Source: Dermacentor variabilis
Lineage: Eukaryota; Arthropoda; Arachnida; Ixodida; Ixodidae
Assembly (NCBI RefSeq): GCF_050947875.1
Contig: NC_134568.1
Span: 267,102,702 to 267,166,701 of the forward strand
DNA length: 64,000 nt
Reading direction: 5' to 3'
Shown here: piece by piece, positions 44,906 through 56,188 of the stretch
Layout: every line of letters starts with the position of its first letter
Position numbering within the stretch: the first letter of the stretch is position 1
Translations under genes and position numbers: made by a program
Notes under the pieces: model-generated
Told to the model about the DNA's origin: nothing
What the model saw: the letters and a program-made list of their open reading frames with translations, nothing else
Database searches by the model: none

Positions 44906-46204
44906 CACTGAAAAGAAGAGTCATCATGGCAGCGATACGCCCGGTCATTAGCACGCTGTTGTTACTACAAGGGCCGTAGCTAGTATGGGGCGGGGCTTAT
45001 GGAGCTTCAGCCCCTCCCCCCCCCCCCAAAAAAAAAAATTTTTCCGTGCTGTCATTCACTACAGACCAAAATAACCTCTGGTGCCGAAAATAATGCTCGA
45101 TTTTGTCTAGAATGTCTTTTTCATGCTCGAAAAGACATTTCAGCTTGAACACTGCGAACTCGGGCTGGATTTCGCTGCAACGCTCATAGGCCAGGAGACA
45201 CATAACGCAAGGAGTACTATCCGAGCACAAAGTTTCAAGGGCGTTTTGATATGGAACGGGCAGGACGCGGCATCTCGCGGAGGCCCCGGAATCTACGGAG
45301 TGCATGGTGCACTGACATTTCCGAAGTCGTGCTTTATTTAGATTTTCAATTCTGGAACTTTGTGGGTTTGATTTTGTTATAAACATTTGACGCCAAATGT
45401 GCATTGACTAGACAAGCCATACGAACACACTTTCAGGCTAGTTGACAAATCACGCAGTGAGGTCCGCTGAGACGAAGCGTAGTGGTGGTTCTTTTTTGCC
45501 GTCGTGTGAAACAAAAGAATATTAGCATGTTTTGCGCCAAAGCATCCATGTCAAGACACGAAAACCAGCGAAGGTAACTACGTTCTTATTTATTTTTCTA
45601 CTTTGACTTTTATTCGCGAGGACACATTTAGCCGTTTCAATTTTCTTGTTCTCGCTACCCGCGGACTGCCAGAGCCAACGTGAGCGCATGCGTTTTTCTC
45701 GTGTTGCCCCGACCACCGCGTGGTGCCCTTCGGTGCGCGTTCGTTTTCTCTGGCCCAGTGGAGTTTGGCCTGGTAGAGTTTTCGACGCTTTCTGGCTAGC
45801 AGACGAGAACAAAAAACAATGGTCGCTTGCCGCCATCATTGCGGCAACTGGACGGATTGCAACGCGTTTGCTTGAGCGCAACCTCTGCGGAAAATTTTGT
45901 CTCGCCGGTGTGGGATACTATTACGGTTGGAGCGTAGCACCCAGAGCAAAAAGCATGCTCGGCCACCATGCCTCATTGAAACGAAGAATGGACTCCTAAT
46001 TTGTTATGGTTATGTCGAGTGGATGCCGGTCGAGCGGACGCCCCGCATTGTTCACAGCCCCTTTGTGTGTGTGCGGCAGAACGCTCTTCACAAACGGTGC
46101 CACTCAAAGAGGGACCCCTTCCACAAACTGTCAGCACTTTCCGAGAACCAACCTCGCCTAGAAGAAAGGCCCACCGAAAGTATAACCTGCTACAAAGCCC
46201 CGAC
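44906..46204. other. unassigned; C-run/A-run junction at about 45,008-45,038
   Basis: GGGCCGTAGCTAGTATGGGG, AGCTTCAGCCCC, a long C-run and an A-run lie at 44,970-45,038; a similar TCAGCCCCCT plus C-run occurs at 54,880. A 135-codon minus frame (44,997-45,404) with many Cys and His is not recognised. A GC-rich stretch at 45,650-45,920 is also unassigned; both may be repeat-derived. Confidence 0.3.
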
Positions 46205-46640
46205 GATGTCTTATAACGTTACCTGCTGGGTGCCACCTGCGGAGGCAAGCCCGTCTAGGCTCACCGGAGAAAGTGGGACCAGCCGCAAAACAACGTCACC
46301 GGAGAAAGTGGGACCAGCCGCCGTTCCAAAACCAGACGCAGTGCGGCTCACATGACGTTGACGTGAGCAAGATCCCGCCTATAATTTTAGGGGACCTATT
46401 TAAGGGGCCCCGCAATGTACTTTTTCACTTTTTCTCTTCTTCTAATCTTTCACCAACCATTGAATAAACCGTGCAAGTCTCGCCCTAGAAGTCGTCTCGT
46501 TCTTGCCTGGTCGCCATGGTCTACCGGATGCCTGAAGCCCGCCGACAACGCCACGCTACCCAATAGTAACGTCGGTCGAGCTTCGATAAACAGGCGGCGC
46601 AACAACTCGGCAGCGGTGGGGTACGCTACCCTGGAGAACG
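46205..46640 (+). mobile_element. probable solo LTR
   Basis: A U3-like part with a perfect 26-bp direct repeat (46,261-46,286 and 46,296-46,321; core CACCGGAGAAAGTGGGACCA), a TATA-like TATTTAAG at 46,397, AATAAA at 46,463 and a GC-rich U5-like part follow in LTR order. No gag or pol flanks it. Exact ends and target duplication were not found. Confidence 0.4.
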
Positions 46641-46987
46641 CAACAATACCGAGTATGCGTATGGTTTTCTGTGGACCAAGCGTCTCCCGTTTTCTTCGAT
46701 ATTCCTTCGGTAGCCACATTAGGTGCCCAAAGTAGGCATTCGATTATGGCCAACATGTCTTCCTTTGCGATTTTTATTTCCATGCCCCCACCCCCCCAAA
46801 AAGAAAAAAAGAAGCACTGTTGCGGTGCCGCAAATTGTCGCATGGTGAAAGTTCCATTTTGGTACGTCTACTTTTGCGGAAAGTAATGGGCCACGGGACG
46901 CTTCAATTGCCGGATACTGGTATGATATTATTGCAGTAGCATTTATATGGACACCCCAGGTGCATACCTGCAATCTCCGTCGCTCTC

Positions 46988-47250
46988 ATGTTCCGTATAA
47001 AGTCCAAGGGCGATAACAACGTGACCGCGCGCCGCATGCGGTATGTACGAGTGAAAGTGTAGGGGGGGGGGGGGGGGCACATGGGTGAGCCGATGATGGC
47101 GGCTCAGCCTTGTGTGCGCAAGGGAAAAAAGCGGGGAGGATGCGCGCCGCCTCCTGTCGCACGCGATTCAACAAGGGGAGTGGAGGGATGGGGTGCTGTG
47201 ACCTGTGAATCTGTGGTTCTGCAACACGTTTATTTGCCTTACTTGACGTA
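46988..47250 (+). repeat. dispersed GC-rich repeat D, copy 1
   Basis: TGTTCCGTATAAAGTCCAAG, GGCGATAACAACGTGACCGC and GTACGAGTGAAAGTG correspond to the reverse complement of 58,575-58,655. A G-run at 47,061-47,078 and a CG-rich part follow. Class unknown. Confidence 0.45.
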
Positions 47251-47422
47251 TTATATACAGTGACTTTTGCTTAGATACACAGATTAATCGGAGACTTATA
47301 CCTATATTTAATTATCTTGTTGCGACGAAGTGTCTTCTTGACAGAACACTTGTTTCTGTGCTCTGTAAATTTTTGGTGAAATCTTCGACTTTCGAGGTGC
47401 CTCGCCTCCCCGTCTTGCAGCC

Positions 47423-48663
47423 ATGGACACGGAGCAGGCCAGAGGCCCGCCTGGCCAGAAGTCCTCACGGCCGTCAACCGCAAGGAAGCGAGTTGGCTCC
47501 CCCAGTGACACCGAGGACGCCGAGCTGTACTCATGTCGGAAGACGACTCATCCGACGACGGCTTCATACCCGTCCGGAGTAAGAGGACGAAGAGAAAGAT
47601 CGCCAACACTGCGCCGTCAACTCCTGCGAGTACAACGAGTATGAAGTCAAGGCCTGCGCGCTGGCCACACGTCATCATCTTTATGCCGGAAGAACCGTCA
47701 AGCAACCTACGGTTGCTGAACAGGCAAGCCCTGTCCATTCTTCTGGAATGTGCAGTGCCGGATCAAATTAAAGACATCAGAATAAATCCACGCTAGAATA
47801 TACTCGCCATAGACGTGTATAACGCGAGTGTGCTTGGAAAACTTCAAGAAATCACGGAGCTAGGCGAAATCAAAATGCGCCCCTTCATCCCCATCGATGA
47901 CACATCCATAGCCGGTGTAATTTACGACATTGCCATTTCCATTCCCAATGATGATTTACCTAGCCTCATCGAGCCGGCAAACGAGGGTACGAACATTACG
48001 CAAGTGCGCCGCCTTGGGAATACGCGCTGCGTAAAAGTAATTTTCAAGGGGGATTGTATACCATCCCACGTTAAAGTCGGACATTTTCGACATCCGGTTC
48101 CACCATTCATCCAGAAGCCGCTTCGATGCCACCAGTGCTTCAGGCTAGGACACGTCAAGGGAGTGTGTCCCAACTCGCTACTGTGTCCCCGTTGCGCTGA
48201 ACCTCATGCAGAAGAGACCTGCAGTGCCACAGTTCTGAACTGCGGCAACTGTAGCGGCCCTCACGCAGCCTCGTCGAAAGACTGTCCCCGCATCAAGAGG
48301 AAGCGAGCGGTTCTGAAGCAAATGGCCAGAGACAATTCGGCCTACAGGGAGGCAGCCGAAGTAGTCCGGCGTCTATGTCGGCACCATCGTACATCTTCAA
48401 AGAAGGCGCATGCGCGAAGCGATAGTAACCACTCCACTACGGTACCACTTAGTCGCGCCGCGAAAGGGCCCACCACTTCCACGAGGGAATCAGATAAGAC
48501 TCTTTCTTTAGAGGAATGGCCTACGCTACCGAGCCGCTCCCTTGCTAAGGAACCTCAGAAGGTCTCTGCCCCACCGGAGCCTTCTCCGTCCATGGATGAT
48601 TCACCTAAAACAGATCGTCAAGTCATCTCGGTGCTACGTCGGAGGCCGTCTGAGCAATTTTAG
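47423..48663 (+). pseudogene. LINE ORF1, zinc-knuckle protein
   Basis: Reads MDTEQARGPPGQKSSRPSTA in one frame, shifts near 47,530-47,600 to FIPVRSKRTKRKIANTAP, meets a stop at 47,794 and continues in the same frame to TAG at 48,661. The C-terminal third has three zinc knuckles: CHQCFRLGHVKGVC (C-x2-C-x4-H-x4-C), CPRCAEPHAEETC and CGNCSGPHAASSKDC. This is the standard nucleic-acid-binding ORF1 of I/jockey/R1-type LINEs. A basic KRKRAVLKQM region and a Ser/Pro-rich tail follow. ORF2 begins about 130 bases downstream. Confidence 0.75.
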
Positions 48664-48794
48664 TGGACATGGGGACACCGTCTGCTCGAAGCGCACTTGA
48701 AGTGCTGGACGCCATAAGCCCAGTGCTTGAATCCCTCAACTAGAAAGATGGCTACCCATACTCCACCCTTTCCTTCCGAAAAGAAGTCAAGGCA

Positions 48795-51700
48795 GCATTC
48801 GTCATCCAGTGGAACGCCAGAGGGCTAAAATCACGAATTTCAGATTTTCGTCAGTTTGTGAACACCAATGTGTTTCCACTCATCGTCATTTGTGGGCCCA
48901 ACTTGTCGAAACCAATCAGCCTGTCAGGGTACGAATTTATCATGTCATCAACAAATGGTGCATGCAGCAAAATCATCGTTTTTGTTCGTCGTGAACTCAC
49001 CTATGGTCTGCAACCAATTGCGCCCCATGACGACAATTTGTATATATATGCATCACAGTAAAAAAGAACAAACTCTTTTTTACTCTCATAGGCGTGTATA
49101 TATCGCCTTCCAGCAGTTACGATAGTAAAAGATTAGTGGATATCTTGAGCGTTTGTCCCGCCCCATGGGTAATCACAGGTGATTTCAATGCATACCATCC
49201 AGCATGGGGAAGTACAAGGACAAATGCAAGAGGACGAAGATTAGCAAGCATCGCCTACAACTATGGCCTTACTCTCCTGAACGATGGTAGCCACACCTTT
49301 CTTCGAGGCATGACATGCGGCAGCTGCCTCGACCTTGCTTTCGTCTCCAACTCTCTCGCTAGATGTGTGAAGTGGTTTCCAGATATTGAGACACATGGGA
49401 GTGATCACATTTCCACCTATCTGAACATCAAAGGCTTGTCGTCTAGATCTGGCCCACGGAATACCATTCGGACGACTCAATCGGCCAACTTCAAATCTGA
49501 TATGGAAGATGCCTGCCGCGAGGGCCTACCCTCTGGGTTAGAGCAAACAATTAAAAATACGATGCAAAACGCCACTCGCATGCTGACGATCTCTTACACG
49601 CGAAACGACTTAAACATAGAATTAGAGCGACTTCGAGTACTTCGTCGGCGGGCGGAACGTCGATATCGGCGTACAATATCAATCCATGACCTTAGGGCAG
49701 CCAGGAGGATGCAAAAAAAGATTCAGCGTCGAATGGATAGATTAGCGTCGGAACGTTGGGCGACGTTTTGCCAGACACTCGACCCCCGCAAGCCACTGTC
49801 TCACATTTGGAAAACGGTGCAAGGTCAGCGTTGCCTTCCGGAACAGCGTTTTCCATTCAAGGTGCTCGCGCTTTTCCAAGGGCAGCAAGACATCGATGTC
49901 GCAAAAAATTTTTGTGCGCGGATGGCAGACCAAGCGACTCGTCCAGACCCTCCAGCCCGAGATGACGTCCCCCCTTCCCGTGATTGCCGCATGGACCTTC
50001 CTTTTACAATGGGGGAGCTCGAGGCGGCACTAGCTCTCTGCATGCGCTCATCATCTCCGGGTCCAGATGGTATATCATACCGAGGTTTGTGCTATCTCGG
50101 AGAGAAAGATAAAACTTTATTATGTCCTTGATGGGGTTCAGGGGTGGCGGGGGTGGAGAGACTAACCCCCAATCCCCCCCCCCCTTCATCACACGGCGGC
50201 CAGTCGAAGAATCCGTGCGGATTCTCCGAGATAGCACAGTCCTTGCTTTTTGGACCGAAGACGCCGCCAGAAAGCAAGGACTGTGCTATCTCGGAGAATC
50301 CGCACGGATATCATTGTTGAGTCTTTACAATACCTCATGGCAGGAGGGAGATGTTGCTGACGAATGGAAAGTAAGCCGCCTGGTGTCACTCTTGAAGCAG
50401 GGAAAATCCCCGCTAGAGCTCACCTCTTACCGCCCAATAGCGCTGGCCAGCTGTGTAGGAAAGATAATGGAACGGATGACCCTTGGCTGCCTGGAATGGT
50501 ACCTTGAACACTACAAGGTTTATCCGAATTTCATGGCTGGTTTCCCACGTGACCGCTCTTCCATCGACAATGTAGTTGATCTTGTTTCATATGTCCAGCA
50601 CGAAAGGTCCCGCAAGCGTTTATCTACAGCTTTATTCTTAGATGTGAAAGGGGCATACAATAACGTATTACATGAGGCCATTCTCGACGCTCTTGTGACG
50701 GTTGGCCTAGGTGGTCGAGTCTTTTTGTGGATTGCAAGCTACCTATCTGCAAGATCCTTCTATATGTTAACTGACGATGGCCCAACTACGCGACGCTATA
50801 CCAGCAGGGGCGTTCCTCAAGGCGGTGCACTCAGCCCGACGCTATTCAACCCCACTCTTATTGGACTTGCTGAATACTTGCCAACTACCACCAAAATTTC
50901 AATATACGCAGACGACATCTGTGTCTGGACTGCAGCAGTCACACGTCCTCAGATACGTGCACTGCTTCAAAGAGCGGCTACTTTGACGGCGAGCTACTTG
51001 TGTAAACAAGGTCTCAGCATATCACCAGAAAAATGTGCACTAGTGGCATTTACTCGCAAACCAATGACACCTTATGTCATCTCAATCAATGGGCGGACCA
51101 TTTCCTATGTCAGATCCCACAGATTTCTTGGCGTAATTATCCACCGAGACCTCTGTTGGAGCCCGCACATGGCCTACATGAAACGGCCCCTGACAGCAAC
51201 CTCCCAGTTGTTTAAATACTTGACAGGAAAGACGTGGGGGATGTCAGTAGACGCAATGCTGAAACTGTACAGGGCTCTCTTTCTCGGTTTTTTAATATAT
51301 AGTCTACCTGTACTGAACAACACCTGCAAGACAAATATTCCTTTTCTGCAGGAAGCACAAGCTCAAGCACTCAGAGTTTGCCTTGGTTTGCCGAAATGCA
51401 CATCGACAGCAGCGACTATTGCGATTGCCCGGGACCAACCTATACAAACACACATTGCGGTAGAAGTGTTGAGAGTGCAAATTAGGCACGTTGCCCGTGC
51501 CTGTTCCCACCATCTGGCAACAGAGGCAACTATTGCGATTGCTCGGGACCATCCAATGCAAACTCACATTACGGTGGAAGCCCTGAGAATGCACATCAGA
51601 CATTTTGCATGTGCCCCCTGTCACCACCTTGCAACACTACCTTCAGACAGGCACCAAGCATCATTCTCTAAAACTATCGTCAAGTACAACGACAAACTTC

Positions 51701-52746
51701 CCTCGGGCTTCACCGCTGCATCTAAACCATCGATACCCCCTTGGTGTCTTATCAGCCCCACAGTCCATCTCAGCGTACCAGGAATCAGGAAAAAGTCTGA
51801 GCTGTCGTCGCCTGTGCTGCAACAACTGTCTCTGCTTCTTCTGCACGAGAGGTACGCGGGCAGTGTACATATTTATACTGCTGGTTCCACAAACATCCAG
51901 TGTTCGTCCGGTGCTGTGGTGGTCCCAGCAAGAGCTATTACCATCAGCTTTAGGACTGACCACCTAACGACATCGACATCTGCGGAATTAGCTGTTCTTC
52001 GCGCTGCACTTTGTTTCGTCAATCGGGAACCACCTCGACAATGGTCAATCTTCAGTGACCAAAAGGCAGCCCTACAATCTGTGCTATCAGCTCTGCGTCG
52101 CGGGCCATTCGAACAGCTCGTGTTCGATATTAGATGCCTACTCCATACATCACATGAGAAAGGACATCACGTGACGTTTCAGTGGCTGCCAAGTCATTGC
52201 GGCGTCATAGGAAATGAAGACGCCGATAAAGCCGCTCGGGCAGCTCTTGAAGACACACAGGAAGAGGCCATGCCACTTTCACGGTTCGACGCAGCCAGCA
52301 GACTTCGAGTATTTGCACGGGAGATCACGCTCTCTCTGTGGTGCACGCCAAGCAGATAGACCAACCGGAGCAATCGTCAATACGACCTGCCCGCTTTGAT
52401 GCATCTCTGTATGCGAACTGGACTCCGCCGAAGTGAGGCCACCCTGCTTTATAGCTTACGGCTAGGGGTGGCCTTCACGAAATCTTACTCATTTCGCATT
52501 GGAATGGCCTACAACGCTCTCTGCAATGCCTGTCTTTGCGAGGAGACGCTGGAACATATTCTGTGCGACTTTCCTGAATATGATATTTACAGACAGTCCC
52601 TGGCGTCCGTTCTAGCGCACCTTGACAATAGACCATTGTCAGTTGAAACGATTTTGACATATCACCGGCAAACGACCTCGCAGCTGAAGGCGACGAAGGG
52701 ACTACTTCGGTTTATGAAGGAGACGGGCTTGGACAAGCGGCTGTGA
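48795..52746 (+). pseudogene. LINE ORF2: endonuclease, RT and RNase H
   Basis: Endonuclease: VIQWNARGLKSRISDF (48,801), GVYISPSSSYDSK, ITGDFNAYHPAWGS and GSDHIS, all intact after a frame change near 49,050. RT: SSPGPDGISY (50,053), interrupted by an insertion, then SYRPIALASCVGKIMER, FLDVKGAYNNV (motif A), RGVPQGGALSPTLF (motif B) and SIYADDICVW (YADD intact). Then a duplicated 38-residue segment (51,412-51,639). RNase H: VHIYTAGSTNIQCSSGAVV, where the first catalytic Asp is Ala (51,880-51,882), SAELAVLRAAL, IFSDQKAALQS and GNEDADKAAR. A single TAG at 52,357 precedes the C-terminal CNACLCEETLEHILCDFPEY. Apart from the insertion and this stop the frame is open for about 3.6 kb, so it died recently. 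Confidence 0.85.
50104..50281 (-). mobile_element. short antisense LINE/SINE-end insertion with snap-back 5' end
   Basis: 178 bases inserted in the RT region, flanked by a perfect 16-bp target duplication TGTGCTATCTCGGAGA (50,088-50,103 and 50,282-50,297). In minus orientation the 3' end is CATAATAAAGTTTTATCTTT, a retrotransposon-like end. Its other end contains a 39-bp perfect inverted copy (50,211-50,249) of the flanking target (50,271-50,309), with a 21-base loop. It encodes nothing by itself. Confidence 0.75.
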
Positions 52747-53068
52747 CAGTGATGTCACGTACCGCGCAAGAGTGACGGACTGTAACTAACGATGTGTGTG
52801 CTGTGTTATGTGCTCTCTCTCTCTCTCTCTGTCTCTCTCCTCCCCATATTTCATCCCCCCCTCCCGCTCCATGTGTAGGGTAGCGAACCGGTTAAGCTAA
52901 ACTGGTTAACCTCCCTGCCTTTCCTTTTCCACTTTTTCCTTCCTTCCTTGTTGCGAGGTTTTGTGTATATGTGCATTGAACTTGGTTTCCAGTGACACAC
53001 GTTTGACCTTTATCAAGCTGTATCTTCGCATTTGTATTATCCCATTGTATCTTCGAATTCCTAATGTA

Positions 53069-54341
53069 CGAGGGCGAGTCAAATGAAAATGAGCCAACCC
53101 ACTCCGTGCAATAATGGTTCGGTTAATTATATGCAAGGCATGCGTGTAGCATGCAGGCATCTCTCATTTACAAAAGTGGCACGCAGGTGTCAGGATAAAT
53201 GTTTTAATTCTCCATACACTACGCTGAACATTGTTGCGTGACATAATGAACACTCGAAAAGTTGAACAGCGAGGTTTCTGACAGCTGAAGGTGTTTCCCC
53301 AAAAGAAATTAGTCGCTGTATGGCTATCGTGTATGTTGAACATTGCATTCTATTGGCCACTGTGAAGCGTTGGAGCAAACGGTTTAAAGAAGGAAAAGAA
53401 AGTTGCAAAGACCATCCAAGACGGGCCGAAGCCACTATGCAATCACCCCCACCACAACTGCAAAGGTTCATGAGCTGATTAGACGAGAACGGAGGATAAG
53501 CATCGACGAATTGGCAGGTTCTGTGAACATCAGTCACGGTTCGGGTCACACCATAATTCATGAACATGTCGGTTATCGGCTCTTGTGCGCGCAATGGATG
53601 CGCAAGAATTTGAACCACCGCCAGAAGACACACAGGTACGGCGCTACCTTGACTCATCTAATCCGGTATCACAAAAAGGTGAGCACTCCTTGTCTGCAAT
53701 TGGGACGAGGTACGAATCATGTTGGCACCACAACGAGCCTGAAACACAAAGGCAAAGCTTACAGTGCAAAGATCCCAATTCACCACCCCCAAAAAAGCAA
53801 AGGCCGTCATTTTTTTCGGAAAGGTGTTGCTGACTTTTTTTTTTTTGATCGTCAGGGGCCATTAGTGATGGATTTTGCTTAACCTGCAGAGACTATCAAT
53901 CATTTCCGATATTTTGAAACGCCGGAACGACTGCATGTCGCAATTAAGAACAAACAACGTGGAAAATTCAGGAATGGGGTCATCTTCCTCCATGACAGTG
54001 CCCGTTCCCACGTCGCTGATGTGGTTAACATAAACTGGCAAAGCTGATGTGGGAGACGCTGCAACATCCACCATACAGTCGAGACCTGTCACCTTGAGAA
54101 TTCCACATTTTGGGACATATAAAGAAACAGCTCAAGGGAACCAGATTCGTCTCGGACGATGACGTGAAAGAGTCAGTTACAGGATTTTTGAGGCAGCAAC
54201 CCAAGGAACTTTATGAGACGGGAATCACGCGAATCGTTAGGCAGCCTGACAAATGTCTAACAGCTCATGGCGACTACTTCTAAATAAACACCCCGTTTGT
54301 CACATATTCGCATTGGCTCATTTCCATTTGACTGGCCCTCG
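53069..54341 (+). mobile_element. mariner transposon, TIRs intact, transposase dead
   Basis: A 1,273-bp element in a TA target (TA at 53,067-53,068 and 54,342-54,343). The TIRs begin CGAGGGCGAGTCAAATGAAA and, as reverse complement of the right end, CGAGGGCCAGTCAAATGGAA; they pair over 29 bases with two mismatches. The length and the TA duplication are typical of Tc1/mariner. Ends are usable but the transposase is broken. Confidence 0.85.
53235..54282 (+). pseudogene. mariner transposase remnant
   Basis: Starts near MNTRKVEQRGF. The N-terminal helix-turn-helix region is seen in pieces: AEGVSPKEISRCMAIVY, LATVKRWSKRFKEGKESCKD, then ERRISIDELAGSVNISHGSG and EHVGYRLLCAQWM. In the catalytic domain the first motif reads SAIGTRYESCWHHNEPET, where a G-D-E is expected, so the first Asp is lost. 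HDSARSHVADVV keeps the second Asp, and YSRDLSP keeps the third. VSDDDVKESVTGFLRQQPKE ends the protein. At least five frame changes or stops. It was a cut-and-paste transposase and cannot work now. Confidence 0.8.
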
Positions 54342-54343
54342 TA

Positions 54344-55054
54344 TATTTCGCAGAACTCCTGCTTTTTATATGTGCTCCCTGTTGTGACTATAATTTCGGT
54401 GCAATTACTCACAATACACGACCGGTGACAGCTGCTCCTGTGCAATACACTGTAACAAAGGACAGCGTCATTGATATATTTCCTGGCCGTTGTATATGTA
54501 CAACAATGTTTACAAAGTTCTTGAATGACAAATTCATTAAAATATTTGTCCTCAACTTGTTCAGTTCATGGCCCTTACATTTTTCATATCAGCGGCATGC
54601 ACTGCTTTGCTAGTTTCAAACCGATATATTTCTTAAGTGTGTGTAACATTTTTTTACTTATTAAATAGCCAGAAAATATAGAAGAATTGATATCAGTTAT
54701 TTCGGGCACAATTTTTGAGACGTCCGAGTATATTCTTTTTCGAAAAAATACATATTTTACTTGTATTGACAGTGCGCAGCGTTCAAGAATTCGTTTGCAG
54801 CATCTTTGGCAATGGCAATGCAGCTATTAATCATGTATTTGATCCTCCCACAAATTCTATGAGGAGGTCGAGCTGCAACGTCAGCCCCCTCCCCCCCCCC
54901 CCCAACGATATTTCCGGCTACGCCACTGGTTACTACTCAGTACAATATCGGTTGGAGGTTGATGTTCTTTTGCGTGCGTGCGTTCACATCACAAATGCGA
55001 TCACATTATGACATCATATTGAAGCAAACCTTCTCTTTGGATAAAATTCGCAAC
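54344..55054. other. no gene; C-run repeat end at about 54,880-54,935
   Basis: AT-rich. AACGTCAGCCCCCTCC plus a C-run followed by ATATTTCCGGCTACGCCACTG looks like the end of a transposon with a CAGTGGCGTAGCC-type terminus; it resembles 44,970-45,030. Nothing coding. Confidence 0.3.
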
Positions 55055-55190
55055 AAAAATTCTTGGCTTTTACGTGCATATACACCGACATCATTATGAA
55101 GCACACCGTAGTAGATGACTCGAGATTATTTTCACCGCCCGAGGTTCTTTAACGTGCACCTAAGTCTAAGGTCACAAGCGTCTTTATGGT
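55055..55190 (-). mobile_element. partial SINE
   Basis: GGCTTTTACGTGCATATACA, AAGCACACCGTAGTAGATGA and GGTTCTTTAACGTGCACCTA are the inverted 3' half of the Ruka-like SINE. Confidence 0.6.
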
Positions 55191-55941
55191 AAACGTGAAC
55201 GGATCTCATCGAACGTAATCTCCCTGTTTGCGGTGAGTGAATAATACCCTGCTTGTTTAGTTGTTAAGCAAATATTTACTGCGACTTATACGGCTGATTA
55301 GAGAAAGAGAGATAAACAAACTATAATGACATGCGGGAGATGATAGCTTAGCCTATCATCCGGCATGCATCTCCGGGTGCGGGATGATATTTAAGATATA
55401 CACAGTGATCACATATACACAAACAAACAGAACACACAGACACAAACACAAACGCATATTAAATAGAGATATGTACAGCGTTTTGTCAAGTCTTATGTAA
55501 CGCCTGCACGCCAGCAGCGCTTTCATGGCACGTAACGCGCAAGTGGCGCGCTGTCACGGGCGAAGAACGTGCTGCAGTTTCAAGTTCGAGTCGAATCGCA
55601 GGTGTGCAGTGCCGCCTTCAAAGGCTGCCTCTACGATAAGTCAAACCACTCCGGCAGCGAACAAAACTAACGCTTTGTTGAGTACACTGGTTGCATTTGT
55701 GCGAGACGAAGTAAGTTCAACATCCTGTCTCGAGTCCATTTTACAGATTAGCGGAAGCCTTAATAAGTTAGTACATTTTATATGCATAGGCCACTCAAAC
55801 AATTTTTCAAAAAGACCCTGTTCGGATCCCGCGGCCCCACATGAAATATTATTCCCGTCTTCCAGCGCTTTTCCGACTGTTGTCATTCTCACATGGGACA
55901 GCTAGCCTTGGCGTGTCTTCTCAGTCATCACACGCGAGGCA
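55191..55941. other. no recognised gene
   Basis: Contains a small hairpin (GATGATAG / CCTATCATC, about 55,339-55,361) and a 126-codon + frame (55,525-55,905) that I do not recognise. Confidence 0.3.
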
Positions 55942-56176
55942 AAAAAAAATTTAATTATAGCGTTTTACGTGCCAAAACCACTTTCTGATTATGAGGCACG
56001 CCGTAGTGAAGGACTCCGGAAATTTTGACCAGCTGGGGTTCTTTAACGTGCACCTAAATCTAAGTACACGGGTGTTTTCGCCTCCATCGAAATGCGGACG
56101 CCGTGGCCGGGAGCCGATCCCGCTACCTCGTGCTCAGCAGTCCAGCATCATAGCCACTGAGCAACCACGGCGGGTG
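55942..56176 (-). mobile_element. full-length SINE with 12-bp target duplication
   Basis: Minus-strand Ruka-like copy with head, body and A-rich 3' end. Flanked by perfect ACACGCGAGGCA at 55,930-55,941 and 56,177-56,188. The B box is slightly altered. Young insertion. Confidence 0.85.
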
Positions 56177-56188
56177 ACACGCGAGGCA

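Larger units (their letters stand above)
47400..52960 (+). mobile_element. near-complete I-type LINE
   Basis: About 5.5 kb with ORF1 (zinc-knuckle RNA-binding protein), ORF2 (AP endonuclease, reverse transcriptase, RNase H, C-terminal Cys/His motif) and a 3' UTR bearing AGGGTAGCGAACCGG and CTGGTTAACCTCCCTGCCTT. An RNase H after RT places it in the I group. Damage: a frame change and a stop in ORF1, a frame change near 49,050, a 178-bp antisense insertion in RT at 50,104-50,281, and one nonsense codon at 52,357. It would have moved by target-primed reverse transcription, nicking with its own endonuclease. Three truncated relatives lie in the window. Confidence 0.85.

Noticed and set aside
53644..53862. 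Minus frame of 72 codons within the mariner
   Set aside because: Antisense shadow of the transposase remnant.
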